Numbered from the stretch's first letter, positions 1 to 10,070 are shown. The stretch is 33,204 nucleotides of DNA from Betaproteobacteria bacterium (GCA_005881575.1 VBCA01000027.1:1-33204), one strand, 5' to 3'. The notes: a model not told the origin generated them from the sequence alone. Translations and numbers: made by a program.

Positions 1-399
1 GATGGATGCCGCCGCGATTACCCTCACTTTCGCGTCGCCGTCTACGATCGCCCGGGCCGGCACCGCAAGCATCGGGCAATGCGAACCATCGAACAACACC
101 TCGTGGGGCAAGACCGAAAGTGTCTCCACCGCGCGCCGCATGGCGAGCAGGCTCGCCTGCAGGATGTTCAAGCTGTCGATTTCCTCGACGCTCGCCCAGG
201 CGATTGCCCAGGCCAGCGCTCTGTCCTTGATGAGGATCGTGAGCCGCTCGCGCTCCCGCGAGCTCAAGACCTTGGAGTCGGCGATGCCGCGCGGCGCGCG
301 CCGCCTCGGATCGAATACGACCGCGGCGGCGCAGACCGGCCCTGCGAGCGGCCCGCGGCCGGCTTCGTCGACGCCGCAGATCAGGCGGACCGCAGCCAC
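1..399 (-). CDS. rnhB: Ribonuclease HII (partial, C-terminus beyond left edge)
   Basis: RNase HII cuts the RNA strand of RNA-DNA hybrids and starts removal of ribonucleotides misincorporated in DNA. About 133 N-terminal residues are visible. The family opening motif [17 protein letters not shown] lies at residues 6-22 and carries the first two acidic catalytic residues (D11, E12). The ADSK motif is near residue 40, and LFDGSHCP near residue 103 holds the third catalytic Asp. The stretch IVDGDAK followed by AAASI is also typical. The start is taken as GTG at 399, inside the last codons of lpxB (19-nt overlap). That start places the motif as near the N-terminus as in other RnhB proteins, and no ATG is in frame nearby. 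The gene is last in the lpx block, as in many proteobacteria. The rest of the protein lies outside the window. Confidence 0.93.
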   Translation of the reverse strand, partial: MAAVRLICGVDEAGRGPLAGPVCAAAVVFDPRRRAPRGIADSKVLSSRERERLTILIKDRALAWAIAWASVEEIDSLNILQASLLAMRRAVETLSVLPHEVLFDGSHCPMLAVPARAIVDGDAKVRVIAAASI

Positions 400-1535
400 G
401 GCATGAGCGCTTCCGTAGCCCGGGCGGCGGTGTCCCTGCGCAGGAGCCGCCGTATCTGGTCGAGGCGCTCCGGGAGTCTGCGGTTGACGACGGGATCGTT
501 GAGCGAATTCAGCACCGCCTGTGCGAGGTTCTCGGGTGTCGCATCGTGCTGGAGAATTTCCGGAACGATGAATTCCCCGGCGATGATGTTGGGCAGACCC
601 ACCCACGGGAGGTATCCCATCTTCGACATCATGCCGTACGTGAGTCGCGCCATCTTATAGGTGATCACCATCGGTTTGCGGGCGAGCGCGGCCTCCAGCG
701 TCGCGGTCCCGCTCGCCACGAGCGCGACGTCGCACGCCGCGATCGCATCGCGCGCATGCCCGAACAGAACGGTGAGCGGCAGTTCACCCGCATCGGCGTC
801 GTACATCGCCTGTTCGAAAATGGCGCGTGTTTCGCGGCTCACGAGCGGCACCAGAAAATGCACGGCGGGCTGCCGCGCAGCGATCAGCTTGGCCGTTTGT
901 ATGAGGCTTGAGGCCATGTAGCGCACTTCCGACTGCCGGCTGCCGGGCATCAGCGCCACGACTTTGCGTGTCGCAGGCAGCCGCAATTGTTCCTTTGCCG
1001 CGGCCGATTCGTCCTCGTCGGAGCTCAAATCCGCCAGAGGGTGTCCGACGTAGGCCACCGGCACTCCGGCGGCGCGGTAAAGGGGCTCCTCGAACGGGAA
1101 TAAAACCAGCATCTTGTCGACCGACGCCGCGATCGCGGACATGCGCCCGCCGCGCCAGGCCCACAGCGACGGGCTCACGTAGTGGACCGCCGGAATGCCC
1201 GCTCGCTTGAGCTTGCGCTCGAGCGGCAGGTTGAAATCGGGCGCGTCGACGCCGATGAAAAGCCTCGGCCTCGCCGCGACGAGCCGACGCCGGAGCTTGC
1301 GCCGAATTGCATGGATTTCCAGAAAATGCCGCAGCACCTCGACGTAGCCGCGCACTGCGAGCTTCTCCATGGGGAACCAGGAAGCTAGGCCCTCCGCCTC
1401 CATCTTCGGACCGCCTATGCCGACGAACTTCAGTCCGGGAATGCGCTCGCGCAGCGCGGCGATGAGATGAGCTCCGAGAAAGTCCCCCGAAGCCTCCCCC
1501 GCGACTATGCCCACGACGATGGGTTTGCCTTCCAC
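381..1535 (-). CDS. lpxB: Lipid-A-disaccharide synthase
   Basis: LpxB is a peripheral inner-membrane glycosyltransferase (GT19). It joins UDP-2,3-diacylglucosamine to lipid X to give the lipid A disaccharide. The 384-residue protein has the usual length. It shows the family N-terminal motif [13 protein letters not shown] (residues 12-24), the GIGGPKM motif near residue 40, and a C-terminal donor-binding region with [10 protein letters not shown] and [12 protein letters not shown]. The start is GTG at 1535, six bases past the lpxA stop; the protein begins right before the conserved IVAGEASGD block, so no earlier start is needed. It lies downstream of lpxD-fabZ-lpxA, so successive early lipid A enzymes are made together. 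The gene end overlaps rnhB by 19 nt. Confidence 0.97.
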   Translation of the reverse strand: MEGKPIVVGIVAGEASGDFLGAHLIAALRERIPGLKFVGIGGPKMEAEGLASWFPMEKLAVRGYVEVLRHFLEIHAIRRKLRRRLVAARPRLFIGVDAPDFNLPLERKLKRAGIPAVHYVSPSLWAWRGGRMSAIAASVDKMLVLFPFEEPLYRAAGVPVAYVGHPLADLSSDEDESAAAKEQLRLPATRKVVALMPGSRQSEVRYMASSLIQTAKLIAARQPAVHFLVPLVSRETRAIFEQAMYDADAGELPLTVLFGHARDAIAACDVALVASGTATLEAALARKPMVITYKMARLTYGMMSKMGYLPWVGLPNIIAGEFIVPEILQHDATPENLAQAVLNSLNDPVVNRRLPERLDQIRRLLRRDTAARATEALMPWLRSA

Positions 1536-1540
1536 CGCGG

Positions 1541-2311
1541 CTAGCGAATGATGCCCCGCTGCGAGCGCTCGAGGAAATCGACGAGCACCTGCAGCTCAGG
1601 CGACTTGACGGCCTGGCCCGCAATCTTGCGCCGCGCTTCCGCGAGCGCGAGACCTGACCTGTACAGGGTCTTGTAGGCGCGCTTGATCGCGGTGATTTTT
1701 GCAGCGGCAAAGCCGCGCCGTTTCAGCCCTTCGCTGTTTATTCCGAACGGCTTCGCCGTATTGCCGGCGGCCATGACGTATGGAGGCAGATCCTGCAGCA
1801 GGACCGTAGCGACCCCGGTGATCGAGTGCGCGCCGATCGAGACGAACTGATGCGCTCCGGTAAACCCGCCCAGCACGGCGTAGTCCCCGACCTGGACATG
1901 ACCGGCAAGCGTCGCCACATTGGCGAAGACCGTGTGGTCGCCGACCCGGCAGTCATGCGCGATATGCACATAGGCCATGATCCAGTTGTCGCTGCCGATG
2001 CGCGTAACGCCAGCGTCCTGCACGGTGCCGCAGCTGAAAGTGCAGTACTCGCGGATGGTGTTGCGGTCGCCGATCTCGAGCGCGGTCGCTTCACCGGCGT
2101 ATTTCTTGTCCTGGGGCGGCCCCCCGAGCGAGCTGAATCCGAAAATCCGATTTTGAGCCCCTATGCGAGTTCTCCCCTCGATAACCACGTGCGACCCGAT
2201 CGAAGTCCCCTCCCCTATTTCGACGTGCTCGCCGATGATCGAATAGGGTCCCACCGATACTCGCGGGGCGAGCTTCGCTCCGGAATGAACGATGGCGGTC
2301 GGGTGAATCAT
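1541..2311 (-). CDS. lpxA: UDP-N-acetylglucosamine acyltransferase
   Basis: LpxA moves an R-3-hydroxyacyl chain from acyl carrier protein to the 3-OH of UDP-GlcNAc, the first step of lipid A synthesis in the cytoplasm. The 256-residue protein is built of hexapeptide repeats (a left-handed beta helix) through roughly residue 190, followed by a helical C-terminal part. The block YVHIAHDC contains H119, which matches the catalytic base of the E. coli enzyme (H125). ATLAGHV and GAHQFVSIG follow as in the family. The ATG at 2311 overlaps the fabZ stop in an ATGA, and the first residues MIHPTAIVH are typical. An in-frame upstream extension exists but lies inside fabZ and is not needed. Confidence 0.97.
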   Translation of the reverse strand: MIHPTAIVHSGAKLAPRVSVGPYSIIGEHVEIGEGTSIGSHVVIEGRTRIGAQNRIFGFSSLGGPPQDKKYAGEATALEIGDRNTIREYCTFSCGTVQDAGVTRIGSDNWIMAYVHIAHDCRVGDHTVFANVATLAGHVQVGDYAVLGGFTGAHQFVSIGAHSITGVATVLLQDLPPYVMAAGNTAKPFGINSEGLKRRGFAAAKITAIKRAYKTLYRSGLALAEARRKIAGQAVKSPELQVLVDFLERSQRGIIR

Positions 2312-2742
2312 ATCGGGCGCAGCGTGCACAGGATCTTCGCTTCGGCGGCGAGCGCATCGCCGACGCGTGCCTGTCCGGCGAATTTCCACAGTCCCCGGGC
2401 GCTGCGTTCCACCGCGACCTCGAGCAGGAGCTGGTCGCCCGGAACCACCGGGCGCTTGAACCGTGCTTCGTCGATTCCCGCGAAGTAGTAGACCGACTTG
2501 TCGTCCGGTTTCGTGTTCATGGTGCGGAACGACAATACGGCCGCCGCCTGGGCGAGCGCCTCGATGATCATGACGCCCGGCATCACCGGATAGTGCGGGA
2601 AATGCCCGGTAAAGAAAAGCTCGTTCATGGAGACGTTCTTGAGCGCGAGAAGTCGCTTGCCCGGCTCGCATTCGAGCACCCGGTCCAGGAGCAGCATGGG
2701 ATAGCGGTGAGGCAAGTATTCCAGGATCTCTCGGATGTCCAT
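2308..2742 (-). CDS. fabZ: 3-hydroxyacyl-ACP dehydratase FabZ
   Basis: FabZ dehydrates 3-hydroxyacyl-ACP to trans-2-enoyl-ACP in fatty acid elongation. It competes with LpxA and LpxD for the same hydroxyacyl-ACP substrates, which explains its place between their genes. The 144-residue protein is a single hotdog domain. The catalytic His is H47 in [14 protein letters not shown] and the catalytic Glu is E61 in IIEALAQA, spaced 14 residues apart as in E. coli. [13 protein letters not shown] near the N-terminus is also conserved. The ATG at 2742 follows a purine-rich AGAGG-type ribosome site that lies within the last codons of lpxD; the gap to the lpxD stop is 3 nt. Confidence 0.97.
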   Translation of the reverse strand: MDIREILEYLPHRYPMLLLDRVLECEPGKRLLALKNVSMNELFFTGHFPHYPVMPGVMIIEALAQAAAVLSFRTMNTKPDDKSVYYFAGIDEARFKRPVVPGDQLLLEVAVERSARGLWKFAGQARVGDALAAEAKILCTLRPI

Positions 2743-2745
2743 CTC

Positions 2746-3792
2746 TTACCTCTTTCTCTTTACTGGGAGTCGCTTTTCGAGATCACGGATCCGCTTGGTC
2801 AGCCGATCGAGGTTGCGCAGGTGCGCCACTGTCTTCGCCCATTCGCGGCTGGGCGCCGAGGGCAGCGTCCCGGCATAGGTGCCGGCGCGCGTGATGGATT
2901 TCGTCACCACGGCTGCGGCGGAGATCGTCACGTGGTCGGCGATCGTCAAATGGCCGATGATGCGCGCGGCACCGCCGATGGCGCAGTGCGCTCCGATGCG
3001 CGTGCTGCCCGCGACGGCTGCACAGCCGGCCATCGCGGTATGCGCACCGATGCGCACGTTGTGGCCGATCTGGATCTGGTTGTCGAGCTTGACGCCGTCC
3101 TCGATCACCGTATCGTCGAGCGCACCGCGGTCGATCGTGGTGTTAGCGCCGATCTCGACGTCGTCGCCTATGACGGCGCGCCCGGTCTGCGGAATCTTGA
3201 TCCAGCGTCCGGAATCGGGCGCCATGCCGAAACCGTCGGCGCCGATCACCACGCCGGCGTGGATCAAGGCGCGCTTGCCTATGACGCACCGGGGATAGAC
3301 CGTCACCGAGGGACCCAGGCGGCTGTCCTCTCCGATCGATGCATCCTCGCCGATCGTGCAGCTCGCATCGATCACGACGCGCTCCCCCAACCGTGCACCG
3401 CGTCCGATGTGGCAGCCGGGTCCTACCGTGGCGGAGGCCGGAATTTCGGCTTCCTCTTCGACGACGGCGCGCGCGTGGATTCCCGGAACGGGGCGACTGT
3501 CGGAGCCGAACAGCTGCGCGGCCCGGGCATAATAGACATAGGGGTCGTCGCAGAGGATCCTCGGCAAGGCAGTCGCGTCCCGTTCCTCGCGCGCCAAAAT
3601 CACGGCCGAGGCGCGGGTGTCGCGCAAGTGCGCCCGGTACCGAGGATGCGAAAGGAAGCAAAGATCGCCCGGGCCGGCGCTTTCCAACGTGGCGATCCGC
3701 AGAATCTCTGCATCGGGATCGCCTATCAGCTCCCCGCCCAGCTTGGCGACGATTTCACCAAGCCGATAAGTACGCGAAATGGGTTGCGTCAC
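2746..3792 (-). CDS. lpxD: UDP-3-O-(3-hydroxyacyl)glucosamine N-acyltransferase
   Basis: LpxD adds the second hydroxyacyl chain (N-linked) in lipid A synthesis, using hydroxyacyl-ACP. The 348-residue protein has the family's N-terminal uridine-binding domain (residues about 1-105). A long hexapeptide-repeat beta helix (about 108-305) follows, and a short basic helical tail (…RDLEKRLPVKRKR) ends it. H244 in QIGHNVRIG matches the catalytic His of E. coli LpxD. GADGFGMAPDSGRW is also typical. The start is GTG at 3792, six bases after the skp stop; the first conserved residues (YRLGEIVAKLGGEL) begin at residue 9. Being adjacent to skp and bamA is the classical envelope arrangement. Confidence 0.97.
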   Translation of the reverse strand: MTQPISRTYRLGEIVAKLGGELIGDPDAEILRIATLESAGPGDLCFLSHPRYRAHLRDTRASAVILAREERDATALPRILCDDPYVYYARAAQLFGSDSRPVPGIHARAVVEEEAEIPASATVGPGCHIGRGARLGERVVIDASCTIGEDASIGEDSRLGPSVTVYPRCVIGKRALIHAGVVIGADGFGMAPDSGRWIKIPQTGRAVIGDDVEIGANTTIDRGALDDTVIEDGVKLDNQIQIGHNVRIGAHTAMAGCAAVAGSTRIGAHCAIGGAARIIGHLTIADHVTISAAAVVTKSITRAGTYAGTLPSAPSREWAKTVAHLRNLDRLTKRIRDLEKRLPVKRKR

Positions 3793-3798
3793 GCCGAA

Positions 3799-4326
3799 TC
3801 ACTTGCCCGCGCGGGTATCCTCTAGCGCCTTGATGACCTTGTCCGTGATGTCGATGCGGGTGCTCGCCCACACGACCTGCTCGTTCTGGAACACGACGTC
3901 GAGTTTTTCCGCCTCCGCGATCTGCCTCACGGCCCGGTTGGCGCGTTCGAGGACCACGTCGAACTCCTCCTTGCGCCGCTGCGCCAGGTCCTCGTTGAAC
4001 TCCCGTTGCCTGCGCTGAAAATCCCGGTTGACATCGCCGAATTCGCGTTCGCGCTTCTGCCGTTCCGATTCCGACATCGTCACGGCGTTCTTCTCCAGGT
4101 TTCCCTGCATCTTCTTCAGCTGATCCGCTATCTTGGAGAGCTCCTGCCCGCGCTGGGAGAATTCCTGCTCCAGTTTCTTCTGGGCCCGCTGCGCGGCGGG
4201 CGCTTCCCTCAGGATCCGCTCCAAGCTGACGAACCCGATGCTCGACTGCGCCAGTGCCGAACCGACGACCCCTAGGGATGCGCTGAGGATGCCGGCGGCG
4301 AGAGAGTAGTTTTTCGAAGCTGCCAT
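3799..4326 (-). CDS. skp: Periplasmic OMP chaperone Skp/OmpH
   Basis: Skp is a trimeric periplasmic chaperone that holds unfolded outer-membrane proteins on their way to the BAM complex. The protein has 175 residues. A Sec signal peptide covers residues about 1-26, with cleavage after SALA, and the mature part starts QSSIGFVSLERIL. The middle is a long charged Q/E/R/K-rich coiled coil (about 45-130) that would form the tentacles. The C-terminal part (VVFQNEQVVWASTRIDITDKVI) returns to the beta body, as in OmpH/Skp. ATG at 4326 is chosen because the signal peptide begins there; an in-frame extension reaches back into bamA but would bury the signal peptide. A good TATAAT-like -10 element lies just upstream. 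Confidence 0.95.
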   Translation of the reverse strand: MAASKNYSLAAGILSASLGVVGSALAQSSIGFVSLERILREAPAAQRAQKKLEQEFSQRGQELSKIADQLKKMQGNLEKNAVTMSESERQKREREFGDVNRDFQRRQREFNEDLAQRRKEEFDVVLERANRAVRQIAEAEKLDVVFQNEQVVWASTRIDITDKVIKALEDTRAGK

Positions 4327-4347
4327 GGGCCCTGTCTTTGAGAAGGG

Positions 4348-4376
4348 ATTATACCGGGCCGTCAGAACAGGGTTCC
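4348..4376 (-). promoter_or_regulatory. Possible internal promoter for skp-lpx genes
   Basis: Read on the minus strand, an exact TATAAT occupies 4353-4348, about 22 bases before the skp start codon. Upstream, TTGGAA (4 of 6 matches to TTGACA) begins near 4378 with a spacer of about 19 bases, longer than ideal. The site spans the bamA stop codon. It could give skp and the lpx genes expression independent of the long upstream transcript. This is inferred from the motif only; the spacer is the weak point. Confidence 0.35.
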
Positions 4377-6638
4377 AAGCGTGAACTGGATGTTCTGAAG
4401 ATCGTCCCCGGGCTTGGCGTTGAGCGGTTTCGCGATGCTGATTTTCATCGGGCCGACCGGTGAGTTCCACGCGAAGCTCAATCCCGCCGAGGCACGCAGC
4501 TGCGAAAGGTCGAGCTTTTCGGTGAAGCCGTAGACTTGTCCCGCGTCGATGAAAGCTCCAAATCGCATCGACCGGTCAAGCGCGCTTCCCGGCACCGGAA
4601 ACAACAGCTCCGCCGATCCGTTGACTTTCCGATTGCCTCCCAGGAAGCTGCCGTCGATGTCGCGTGGACCCAATGACGCGGTCCGGTATCCGCGCACGCT
4701 GCCGATGCCCCCCGAGTAGTAGTTCTTGAAAAACGGCAGCGGTTTTCCACCAAATCCGTCACTGGCGTCGAGCTCCCCGCTGAGCACGAACGTTAGCCTA
4801 GGCGAGTACGAGTAGAAATACTGGTGGGTGTAGGAATATTTCCAGTACTCGAGATCTCCGGGCGGCGTCGCCAGTTCCAGATTGGCACGCTCGAGGTGAC
4901 CTCTCGTGGGCCAGATGAAGCTGTCCCGCGAGTCTCGGACCCAGCCGGCGGTGCTGATCAGCGTAATATAGTTGCCGCCGAACTGGTTTTGAAAAACCAG
5001 GTAACGCTGCGGGCTGTCCGGGGCGAGGAAGAGCTTGACCTGTTCCGTACCCAGGCCAAAAAACAAGGTGTCGTACTCGGTAAAAGGCACTCCGAAACGT
5101 ACCCCCCCGCCGACCGTGGTGGTTCTATAGTTGCCGATTCCCAGGGTCGTGGCGTTGACGTCGCGCCGGTAGACGTCGAAGCCGCGGCTGACTCCGTCGA
5201 CCGTGTAGTAGGGATCGGTAAAGGAAAACGAGACGACCTTGTTGACCGATCCGGAGGCGACTTGCAGGCCCACCGTGTTGCCGGTTCCAAAAAAATTACT
5301 CTGCTGAACCGAGGCCTGAACGATGAATCTGTCGACGCTCGAGAAACCCACGCCGAGCAGCACCGCGCCGGTGGGCCTCTCCTTGACCCGCACGGTGACG
5401 TCGACCTGATCGGTGGTGCCGGGCACCGCCGGCGTCTCGACTTCGACTTCGCTGAAAAAACCCGTCTTGTCGATCCGCTGCTTGGAGAGCTGCAGCTTCT
5501 GGCTGTCGAAAAAACTGCCCTCGAGCTGGCGCATCTCGCGACGCACCACCTCGTCGCGGGTGCGCGAGTTTCCAACGACGTTGATCCGCCGCACATAGAC
5601 GCGCCGTCCGGGGTCGATCAGAAAGGTGAAGCTGACCTTGCGCGTCCCCTTGTCGATGTCGGGATTCGCATTGACGTTGGCAAAAGCATACCCTTCCCGC
5701 CCCAGCCTGTCGGTGATCGCCTTGGTCGAGTCGGTGAGCTTTTCCCTGGAAAAGGTCTCGCCCGGTTTAATCGTGATCAACGAGCGAAGCTCCGCTTCGG
5801 GGACGAGCAAGTCGCCTCCCAGCTTCACGTCGGCAACTTCATATTTCTCGCCCTCGCTGATGTTGATCGTGATGTAGATGTCGCGGCGGTCTGGCGTGAT
5901 CGAGACCTGGGTCGATTCGATATTGAACTCGAGGTAGCCCGCGTTCAGGTAATGCGAGCGCATCGCTTCGAGGTCGGCTTGGAGCTTTTGCCGTGAGTAT
6001 TGGTCGTTCTTCGAAAACCAGGTGAACCAACCCGGAGTGCGCAGCTGGAGTACGCGGAGCAATTCGTCCTCGGTGAACGCGCGGTTGCCCACGATGTTGA
6101 TTCTCTTGATCTTCGCGACTTCCCCCTCGTTCAGGTTGAAATTGATTGCGACCCGGTTGCGGTCGAGAGGCGTGACGGTCGTGGTCACCTCCACGCCGTA
6201 AAGGCCCCGGGTCAGATACTGGCGTTTGAGCTCCTGCTCCGCCTGGTCGAGCAGGGCACGATCGAAGATGCGGCCCTCCTGGAACCCGACGTCGCGCAGC
6301 CCTTGCTTGACCTTGTCCTTTTCGAATTCCTTCATCCCGACGAAATCGATCGAAGCGATGGCCGGCCGCTCCTCGAGGGTCACGATCAGCACGTTTCCCT
6401 GGACCTCGAGCCTGACGTCGCGAAAAAACCCGGTAGCGAACAGGGAGCGAATCGCGCCGGCGGCGTTTTCGTCGGTCATCGTGTCGCCGACTTTGACGGG
6501 GAGATAGCTGAAGACCGTTCCCGCCTCGATGCGCTGGATGCCCTCGACGCGAATGTCCCGGACGACGAAGGGTTGGAACGCCCACGCGGGCCCGGCGAGC
6601 ACGAGCGGAAAGAGCGCGGCTCGTAGCGCGTTTTTCAC
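4362..6638 (-). CDS. bamA: Outer membrane protein assembly factor BamA
   Basis: BamA is the core of the BAM complex, an Omp85-family outer-membrane barrel that inserts other beta-barrel proteins. The 758-residue protein has a signal peptide (residues 1-20, ending AGPAWA). Five POTRA domains follow across about residues 21-420, the first opening FVVRDIRVEGIQRIEAGTV. A C-terminal 16-strand barrel (about 430-758) completes it. The barrel contains the VRGY motif in GGIGSVRGYRTASLGPRD, the conserved loop-6 lock. The protein ends in an aromatic residue (…FTLGTLF), the beta-signal expected for BAM substrates. The start is GTG at 6638, directly before the signal peptide; no strong ribosome site is visible. 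It follows rseP by 10 nt and precedes skp. Confidence 0.98.
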   Translation of the reverse strand: MKNALRAALFPLVLAGPAWAFQPFVVRDIRVEGIQRIEAGTVFSYLPVKVGDTMTDENAAGAIRSLFATGFFRDVRLEVQGNVLIVTLEERPAIASIDFVGMKEFEKDKVKQGLRDVGFQEGRIFDRALLDQAEQELKRQYLTRGLYGVEVTTTVTPLDRNRVAINFNLNEGEVAKIKRINIVGNRAFTEDELLRVLQLRTPGWFTWFSKNDQYSRQKLQADLEAMRSHYLNAGYLEFNIESTQVSITPDRRDIYITINISEGEKYEVADVKLGGDLLVPEAELRSLITIKPGETFSREKLTDSTKAITDRLGREGYAFANVNANPDIDKGTRKVSFTFLIDPGRRVYVRRINVVGNSRTRDEVVRREMRQLEGSFFDSQKLQLSKQRIDKTGFFSEVEVETPAVPGTTDQVDVTVRVKERPTGAVLLGVGFSSVDRFIVQASVQQSNFFGTGNTVGLQVASGSVNKVVSFSFTDPYYTVDGVSRGFDVYRRDVNATTLGIGNYRTTTVGGGVRFGVPFTEYDTLFFGLGTEQVKLFLAPDSPQRYLVFQNQFGGNYITLISTAGWVRDSRDSFIWPTRGHLERANLELATPPGDLEYWKYSYTHQYFYSYSPRLTFVLSGELDASDGFGGKPLPFFKNYYSGGIGSVRGYRTASLGPRDIDGSFLGGNRKVNGSAELLFPVPGSALDRSMRFGAFIDAGQVYGFTEKLDLSQLRASAGLSFAWNSPVGPMKISIAKPLNAKPGDDLQNIQFTLGTLF

Positions 6639-6648
6639 TGGTCGATCA

Positions 6649-8013
6649 TTAACCCGCGAACAAGCGGTTGAAATCGTTGTAGATGGCGAACGCCATCAGG
6701 AACAGCAGCAAGGTGAGGCCCAGACGCTGGCCCAGCTCCATCGTTCGCTCCGAAACCGGGCTGCCCTTGAAAATCTCGACCAAATAATACAGCAAGTGTC
6801 CCCCATCCAATAACGGAATCGGGAGAAGGTTGAGCACGCCCAGGCTGATGCTGATCAACGCGAGAAATGCGATGTAGGCGCCGATCCCCAACTGCGCCGA
6901 CTGACCCGCGTAATCGGCGATCGTCACCGGGCCGCTCAGGTTTTTCCAGGAGACCTGGCCGACGACCATCTTTCCGAGCATCTTCAGGCTGAACGCCGAC
7001 ATCTCCCAGGTCCGCTCGAGGGCCATTCCAAGCGCGGCAGCCGGCGAATAGCGTACGGTCGTGACGAGATCCTTCATTGCCTGGGGATCTCGACGAGGCA
7101 AAGCTCCGATGCGGCCGAAGCGCGCGCCGTTCTCCTGAACTGCTTCCGGCTTCAGCCGGATATCGATCTTCTCGCTACCGCGAACGATGCCCAATTTCAG
7201 GAATTCGCCCGGCCGCGCCCGGACGGCTTTGACGAGATCTTCCCAGACGCGAATCTCACCGCCGTCGATCGCCACGACGCGGTCCCCCGGCCGCAAGCCC
7301 CCAACGTCCGCGACGCTTCCCGGCACGATCTTGTCGACCACCGGAGCGACATCGGGCAGGTTCAGCCTCAGACCCAAGCGCGCGAGGGGATCGCTGTCGA
7401 AGCCTTCGAGATCGAAACCCGACAGATCCAGAGTGCGCCAGGTAAGCCGCTGCTGGGGGTCGATCACCTCGACTCGCGCCGGCCGTTTTTCCACTGCGAG
7501 CTGCAGCAGGCGCCAACGCACTTGCTGCCAGCTCGCCATCGGCTCGTCGTTTATCTTCAGGATCGTCTCGCCCCGCCGAAAGCCGCTCGCCTGCACGACC
7601 GTTCCCGGGTCCGGGGTGCCGACGACGGGTTTCGCCTCCTGCACGCCGCCTACGAAAAGGGCCCAGTAGAATACGATGGCAAGCAAAAAATTCGCCGCCG
7701 GCCCCGCAGCGACGATCGCGATGCGCCGCCAGACTCTCTGGCGATTGAACGCCCGGTGCGCTTCTTCCGGCGCGACCGGCGCCTCGTGCTCGTCGAGCAT
7801 TTTCACGTAGCCGCCGAGCGGCAGCGCCGCGATCACCCATTCGGTCCGGTCCCGTCCGCTTCGGATCCGCCACAGCGGCCTGCCGAAACCGATCGAGAAG
7901 CGCAATACCTTTACTCCGAAAAGGCGCGCGATCAGATAGTGGCCGAACTCGTGAAACACGATCAGCACGCCCAGCGCGACGACGAAGGCCAAGACGGTGA
8001 TGGCGAAATTCAT
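6649..8013 (-). CDS. rseP: Site-2 intramembrane zinc metalloprotease RseP
   Basis: RseP cleaves the anti-sigma-E factor RseA (and remnant signal peptides) within the inner membrane, relaying envelope stress. The 454-residue protein has the zinc motif HEFGH at residues 21-25 in the first membrane segment. A second transmembrane region follows [14 protein letters not shown]. Two periplasmic PDZ domains lie between about residues 115 and 310; one is clear at [18 protein letters not shown]. The C-terminal membrane segments carry [12 protein letters not shown], the third zinc ligand motif. The ATG at 8013 overlaps the dxr stop in an ATGA. Its neighbours dxr and bamA are the usual ones; placement beside bamA fits its role in outer-membrane stress control. 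Confidence 0.97.
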   Translation of the reverse strand: MNFAITVLAFVVALGVLIVFHEFGHYLIARLFGVKVLRFSIGFGRPLWRIRSGRDRTEWVIAALPLGGYVKMLDEHEAPVAPEEAHRAFNRQRVWRRIAIVAAGPAANFLLAIVFYWALFVGGVQEAKPVVGTPDPGTVVQASGFRRGETILKINDEPMASWQQVRWRLLQLAVEKRPARVEVIDPQQRLTWRTLDLSGFDLEGFDSDPLARLGLRLNLPDVAPVVDKIVPGSVADVGGLRPGDRVVAIDGGEIRVWEDLVKAVRARPGEFLKLGIVRGSEKIDIRLKPEAVQENGARFGRIGALPRRDPQAMKDLVTTVRYSPAAALGMALERTWEMSAFSLKMLGKMVVGQVSWKNLSGPVTIADYAGQSAQLGIGAYIAFLALISISLGVLNLLPIPLLDGGHLLYYLVEIFKGSPVSERTMELGQRLGLTLLLFLMAFAIYNDFNRLFAG

Positions 8014-9209
8014 GCGGCGTGCGCTTTCAGTCGCGTGACGATCTGGTTCGCCCGTACCCGGGCCCTCGCATCGGCGGCGAGGACATCCTCAAGCGTGGCG
8101 AGAGGACTCGCAGGAAGACCGGCGAGCGTTTCCTCGATGACTGCGGTGATCAGCAAGAACGGCAACCGACCCTCGAGAAACGCGGCCACCGCGATCTCGT
8201 TGGCCGCGTTGAGAGTGGCCGGTGCGGCGCCTCCGCTTCTGAGAGCGGCATAAGCTAGGTTCAGGGCGGGAAAGCGCTCGAAATCGGGCTGCTCGAAGGA
8301 GAGGTGCCCGATGCGAAAGAGGTCGAGCGACGACACTCCGGCCTCGATGCGCTCGGGATAGGCGAGCGCCTGGGCGATCGGCGTGCGCATGTCGGGGTGC
8401 CCGAGCTGAGCGATCACGGAACCGTCGGCGTACTCGACCATCGAATGGACCACGCTCTGCGGATGCACGACGACCTGGATCTGTTCCGGGCTTGCACCGA
8501 AGAGCCACCGCGCCTCGATGATCTCCAGTCCCTTGTTCATCATGGTCGCCGAATCCACCGAGATCTTGCGTCCCATGACCCAGTTCGGATGGGCGCACGC
8601 TTCGTCGGGCGTGACCCGGTGGAGCTCTGCGCGCGAACGGCTCCTGAACGGCCCCCCGGATCCGGTGAGGAGGATCCTGCGGATTCCTTTCGCGACGAGC
8701 TCCCCCGAGGCGAACGGCGGTAGGCATTGGAAGATGGCGTTGTGCTCGCTGTCGATCGGCAGCAGCATGGCCCCGCTGGCTCGCACGGTCTCCATGAACA
8801 CGGGGCCGGCGACCACCAGCGCTTCCTTGTTTGCGAGCAGCAGCTTCTTGCCCGCCCTCGCCGCGGCGAGCGTGGCGCGAAGCCCGGCCGCCCCGACGAT
8901 CGCGGCCATGACGCAGTCGACTTCGGGCAGGGAAGCCACTTCCACGAGCCCCGCCTCGCCGGCGAGAACGCGGCAGCCGACACCCGCCTCCGCCAGGCGC
9001 TCGCGGAGCCGAGGCGCATGCGCGGCGTCCGCCACGCACACGGTGTCGGGTCGGTGTCGCCTGCACAGGTTTGCCAGCTCATCGACTTGCCGATGGGCGG
9101 TCAGCGCGGCCACGCGGAAGCGCGATGGATGCCGCGCGATCACATCCAGAGTACTCGCTCCGATCGAACCCGTCGCTCCGAGTATCGCGATGTTTTGGAT
9201 CGTGGTCAT
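8010..9209 (-). CDS. dxr: 1-deoxy-D-xylulose 5-phosphate reductoisomerase
   Basis: Dxr (IspC) converts DXP to methylerythritol 4-phosphate with NADPH and a divalent metal, the committed step of the MEP isoprenoid pathway. It feeds undecaprenyl phosphate made by the neighbouring UppS. The 399-residue protein begins with the nucleotide-binding ILGATGSIG (residues 9-17). It has [12 protein letters not shown], the metal and substrate motif [13 protein letters not shown], and [21 protein letters not shown], all diagnostic. C-terminal [15 protein letters not shown] is conserved. The ATG at 9209 overlaps the cdsA stop (ATGA). The reading frame is open for a further 240 codons upstream, but that part is an out-of-frame image of cdsA. 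Confidence 0.98.
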   Translation of the reverse strand: MTTIQNIAILGATGSIGASTLDVIARHPSRFRVAALTAHRQVDELANLCRRHRPDTVCVADAAHAPRLRERLAEAGVGCRVLAGEAGLVEVASLPEVDCVMAAIVGAAGLRATLAAARAGKKLLLANKEALVVAGPVFMETVRASGAMLLPIDSEHNAIFQCLPPFASGELVAKGIRRILLTGSGGPFRSRSRAELHRVTPDEACAHPNWVMGRKISVDSATMMNKGLEIIEARWLFGASPEQIQVVVHPQSVVHSMVEYADGSVIAQLGHPDMRTPIAQALAYPERIEAGVSSLDLFRIGHLSFEQPDFERFPALNLAYAALRSGGAAPATLNAANEIAVAAFLEGRLPFLLITAVIEETLAGLPASPLATLEDVLAADARARVRANQIVTRLKAHAA

Positions 9210-10033
9210 CTCATGAACGCAAGCACCGCCAGTGGGAGCATCGCCACGGACGCATCGATGCGGTCGAGTATCCCCCCGTGGCCGGGGAGAAGCGTGCCGC
9301 TGTCCTTGACTCCCGCCTGGCGTTTTATCAGAGATTCGAACAGATCGCCAATCATTCCAACCACGGCGAGCCCGAGAAGAACCGGAAGAATCCACGTCAC
9401 TGCCACCCTCATCGCGGCGGGCCAGGCGGATGTGTGGCCCGGCGCGCCCAAGCCCGCCCACGCAAGCGCGTAGATCCCGACTGCCGCGAGCGCTCCGGCA
9501 ACGCCTTCCCAGGTCTTCCCGGGGCTGATCGATGGTGCGAGCTTGCGCCGCCCGAGGCGCCGGCCGGCGAAATACGCAGCCGTGTCGGAGACCCAGACGG
9601 TACCCAGGACCGCGATCAATAGGGACGGATGAATGCTGCGCAGATCGACCATCGCGGCGAAAGCGGGCACCAGCACGATCGCCCCCACTGCGAGCAGCAA
9701 GGCGCGACCGTCGATGCGCTGTCGCCACCCAATCCACAGCGGAACGAGGACGATCCAAAACGAGCCCGCGACATAGTAAACCCAGGCCGGCGCATACCGC
9801 CCGTTCGTCACGGAGGTCTCGAGGATCCCCGGCAGCACGAAAAGTCCAACCAAGAAGATCGAGTAAATCGAGCGCCCGACTGCGGCAAGAGCCATCAGCG
9901 CTCCCCATTCCCAAGCGGAAAGTCCGAGAAACACGGCGCAAAATGCGATCCAGCCGTTCTGGGGCAACAGGAACAGCGCCGAGACGAATCCGGCAAGCAG
10001 GACAGCCGCTGTCATCACGCGGGTTTTGAGCAT
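9206..10033 (-). CDS. cdsA: Phosphatidate cytidylyltransferase
   Basis: CdsA makes CDP-diacylglycerol from phosphatidic acid and CTP, the branch point of phospholipid synthesis in the inner membrane. The 275-residue protein is strongly hydrophobic with about seven to eight membrane segments. It ends with the complete CDP-diglyceride synthetase signature: [13 protein letters not shown] followed by [13 protein letters not shown], about 25 residues before the C-terminus. The upstream [20 protein letters not shown] block and SPGKTWEG are also typical. The start is ATG at 10033 (MLKTRVMTA…), just before the first membrane segment. An in-frame extension upstream overlaps uppS and is rejected. The gap to the uppS stop is 37 nt. 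Confidence 0.97.
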   Translation of the reverse strand: MLKTRVMTAAVLLAGFVSALFLLPQNGWIAFCAVFLGLSAWEWGALMALAAVGRSIYSIFLVGLFVLPGILETSVTNGRYAPAWVYYVAGSFWIVLVPLWIGWRQRIDGRALLLAVGAIVLVPAFAAMVDLRSIHPSLLIAVLGTVWVSDTAAYFAGRRLGRRKLAPSISPGKTWEGVAGALAAVGIYALAWAGLGAPGHTSAWPAAMRVAVTWILPVLLGLAVVGMIGDLFESLIKRQAGVKDSGTLLPGHGGILDRIDASVAMLPLAVLAFMR

Positions 10034-10070
10034 GGGTGCCCGCGCGTATCCGCCTGCAAAGCAGGAGGCC

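Noticed and set aside
784-1710. 308-codon minus-strand frame overlapping lpxB in another phase
   Set aside because: Arg/Ser-rich shadow; LpxB motifs are intact in the true frame.
2312-2671. N-terminal extension of lpxA upstream of its ATG
   Set aside because: The extension lies within fabZ and has no similarity to LpxA; the ATGA overlap and family length support the start at 2311.
2593-3825. Long open frame on the plus strand opposite fabZ and lpxD (410 codons)
   Set aside because: It is antisense to two clearly conserved genes, has no recognisable domain and a composition rich in Arg, Asp and Gly as expected from GC-rich shadows.
4824-5996. 390-codon plus-strand frame opposite bamA
   Set aside because: Antisense shadow of the BamA POTRA and barrel region, with no motif or start signal.
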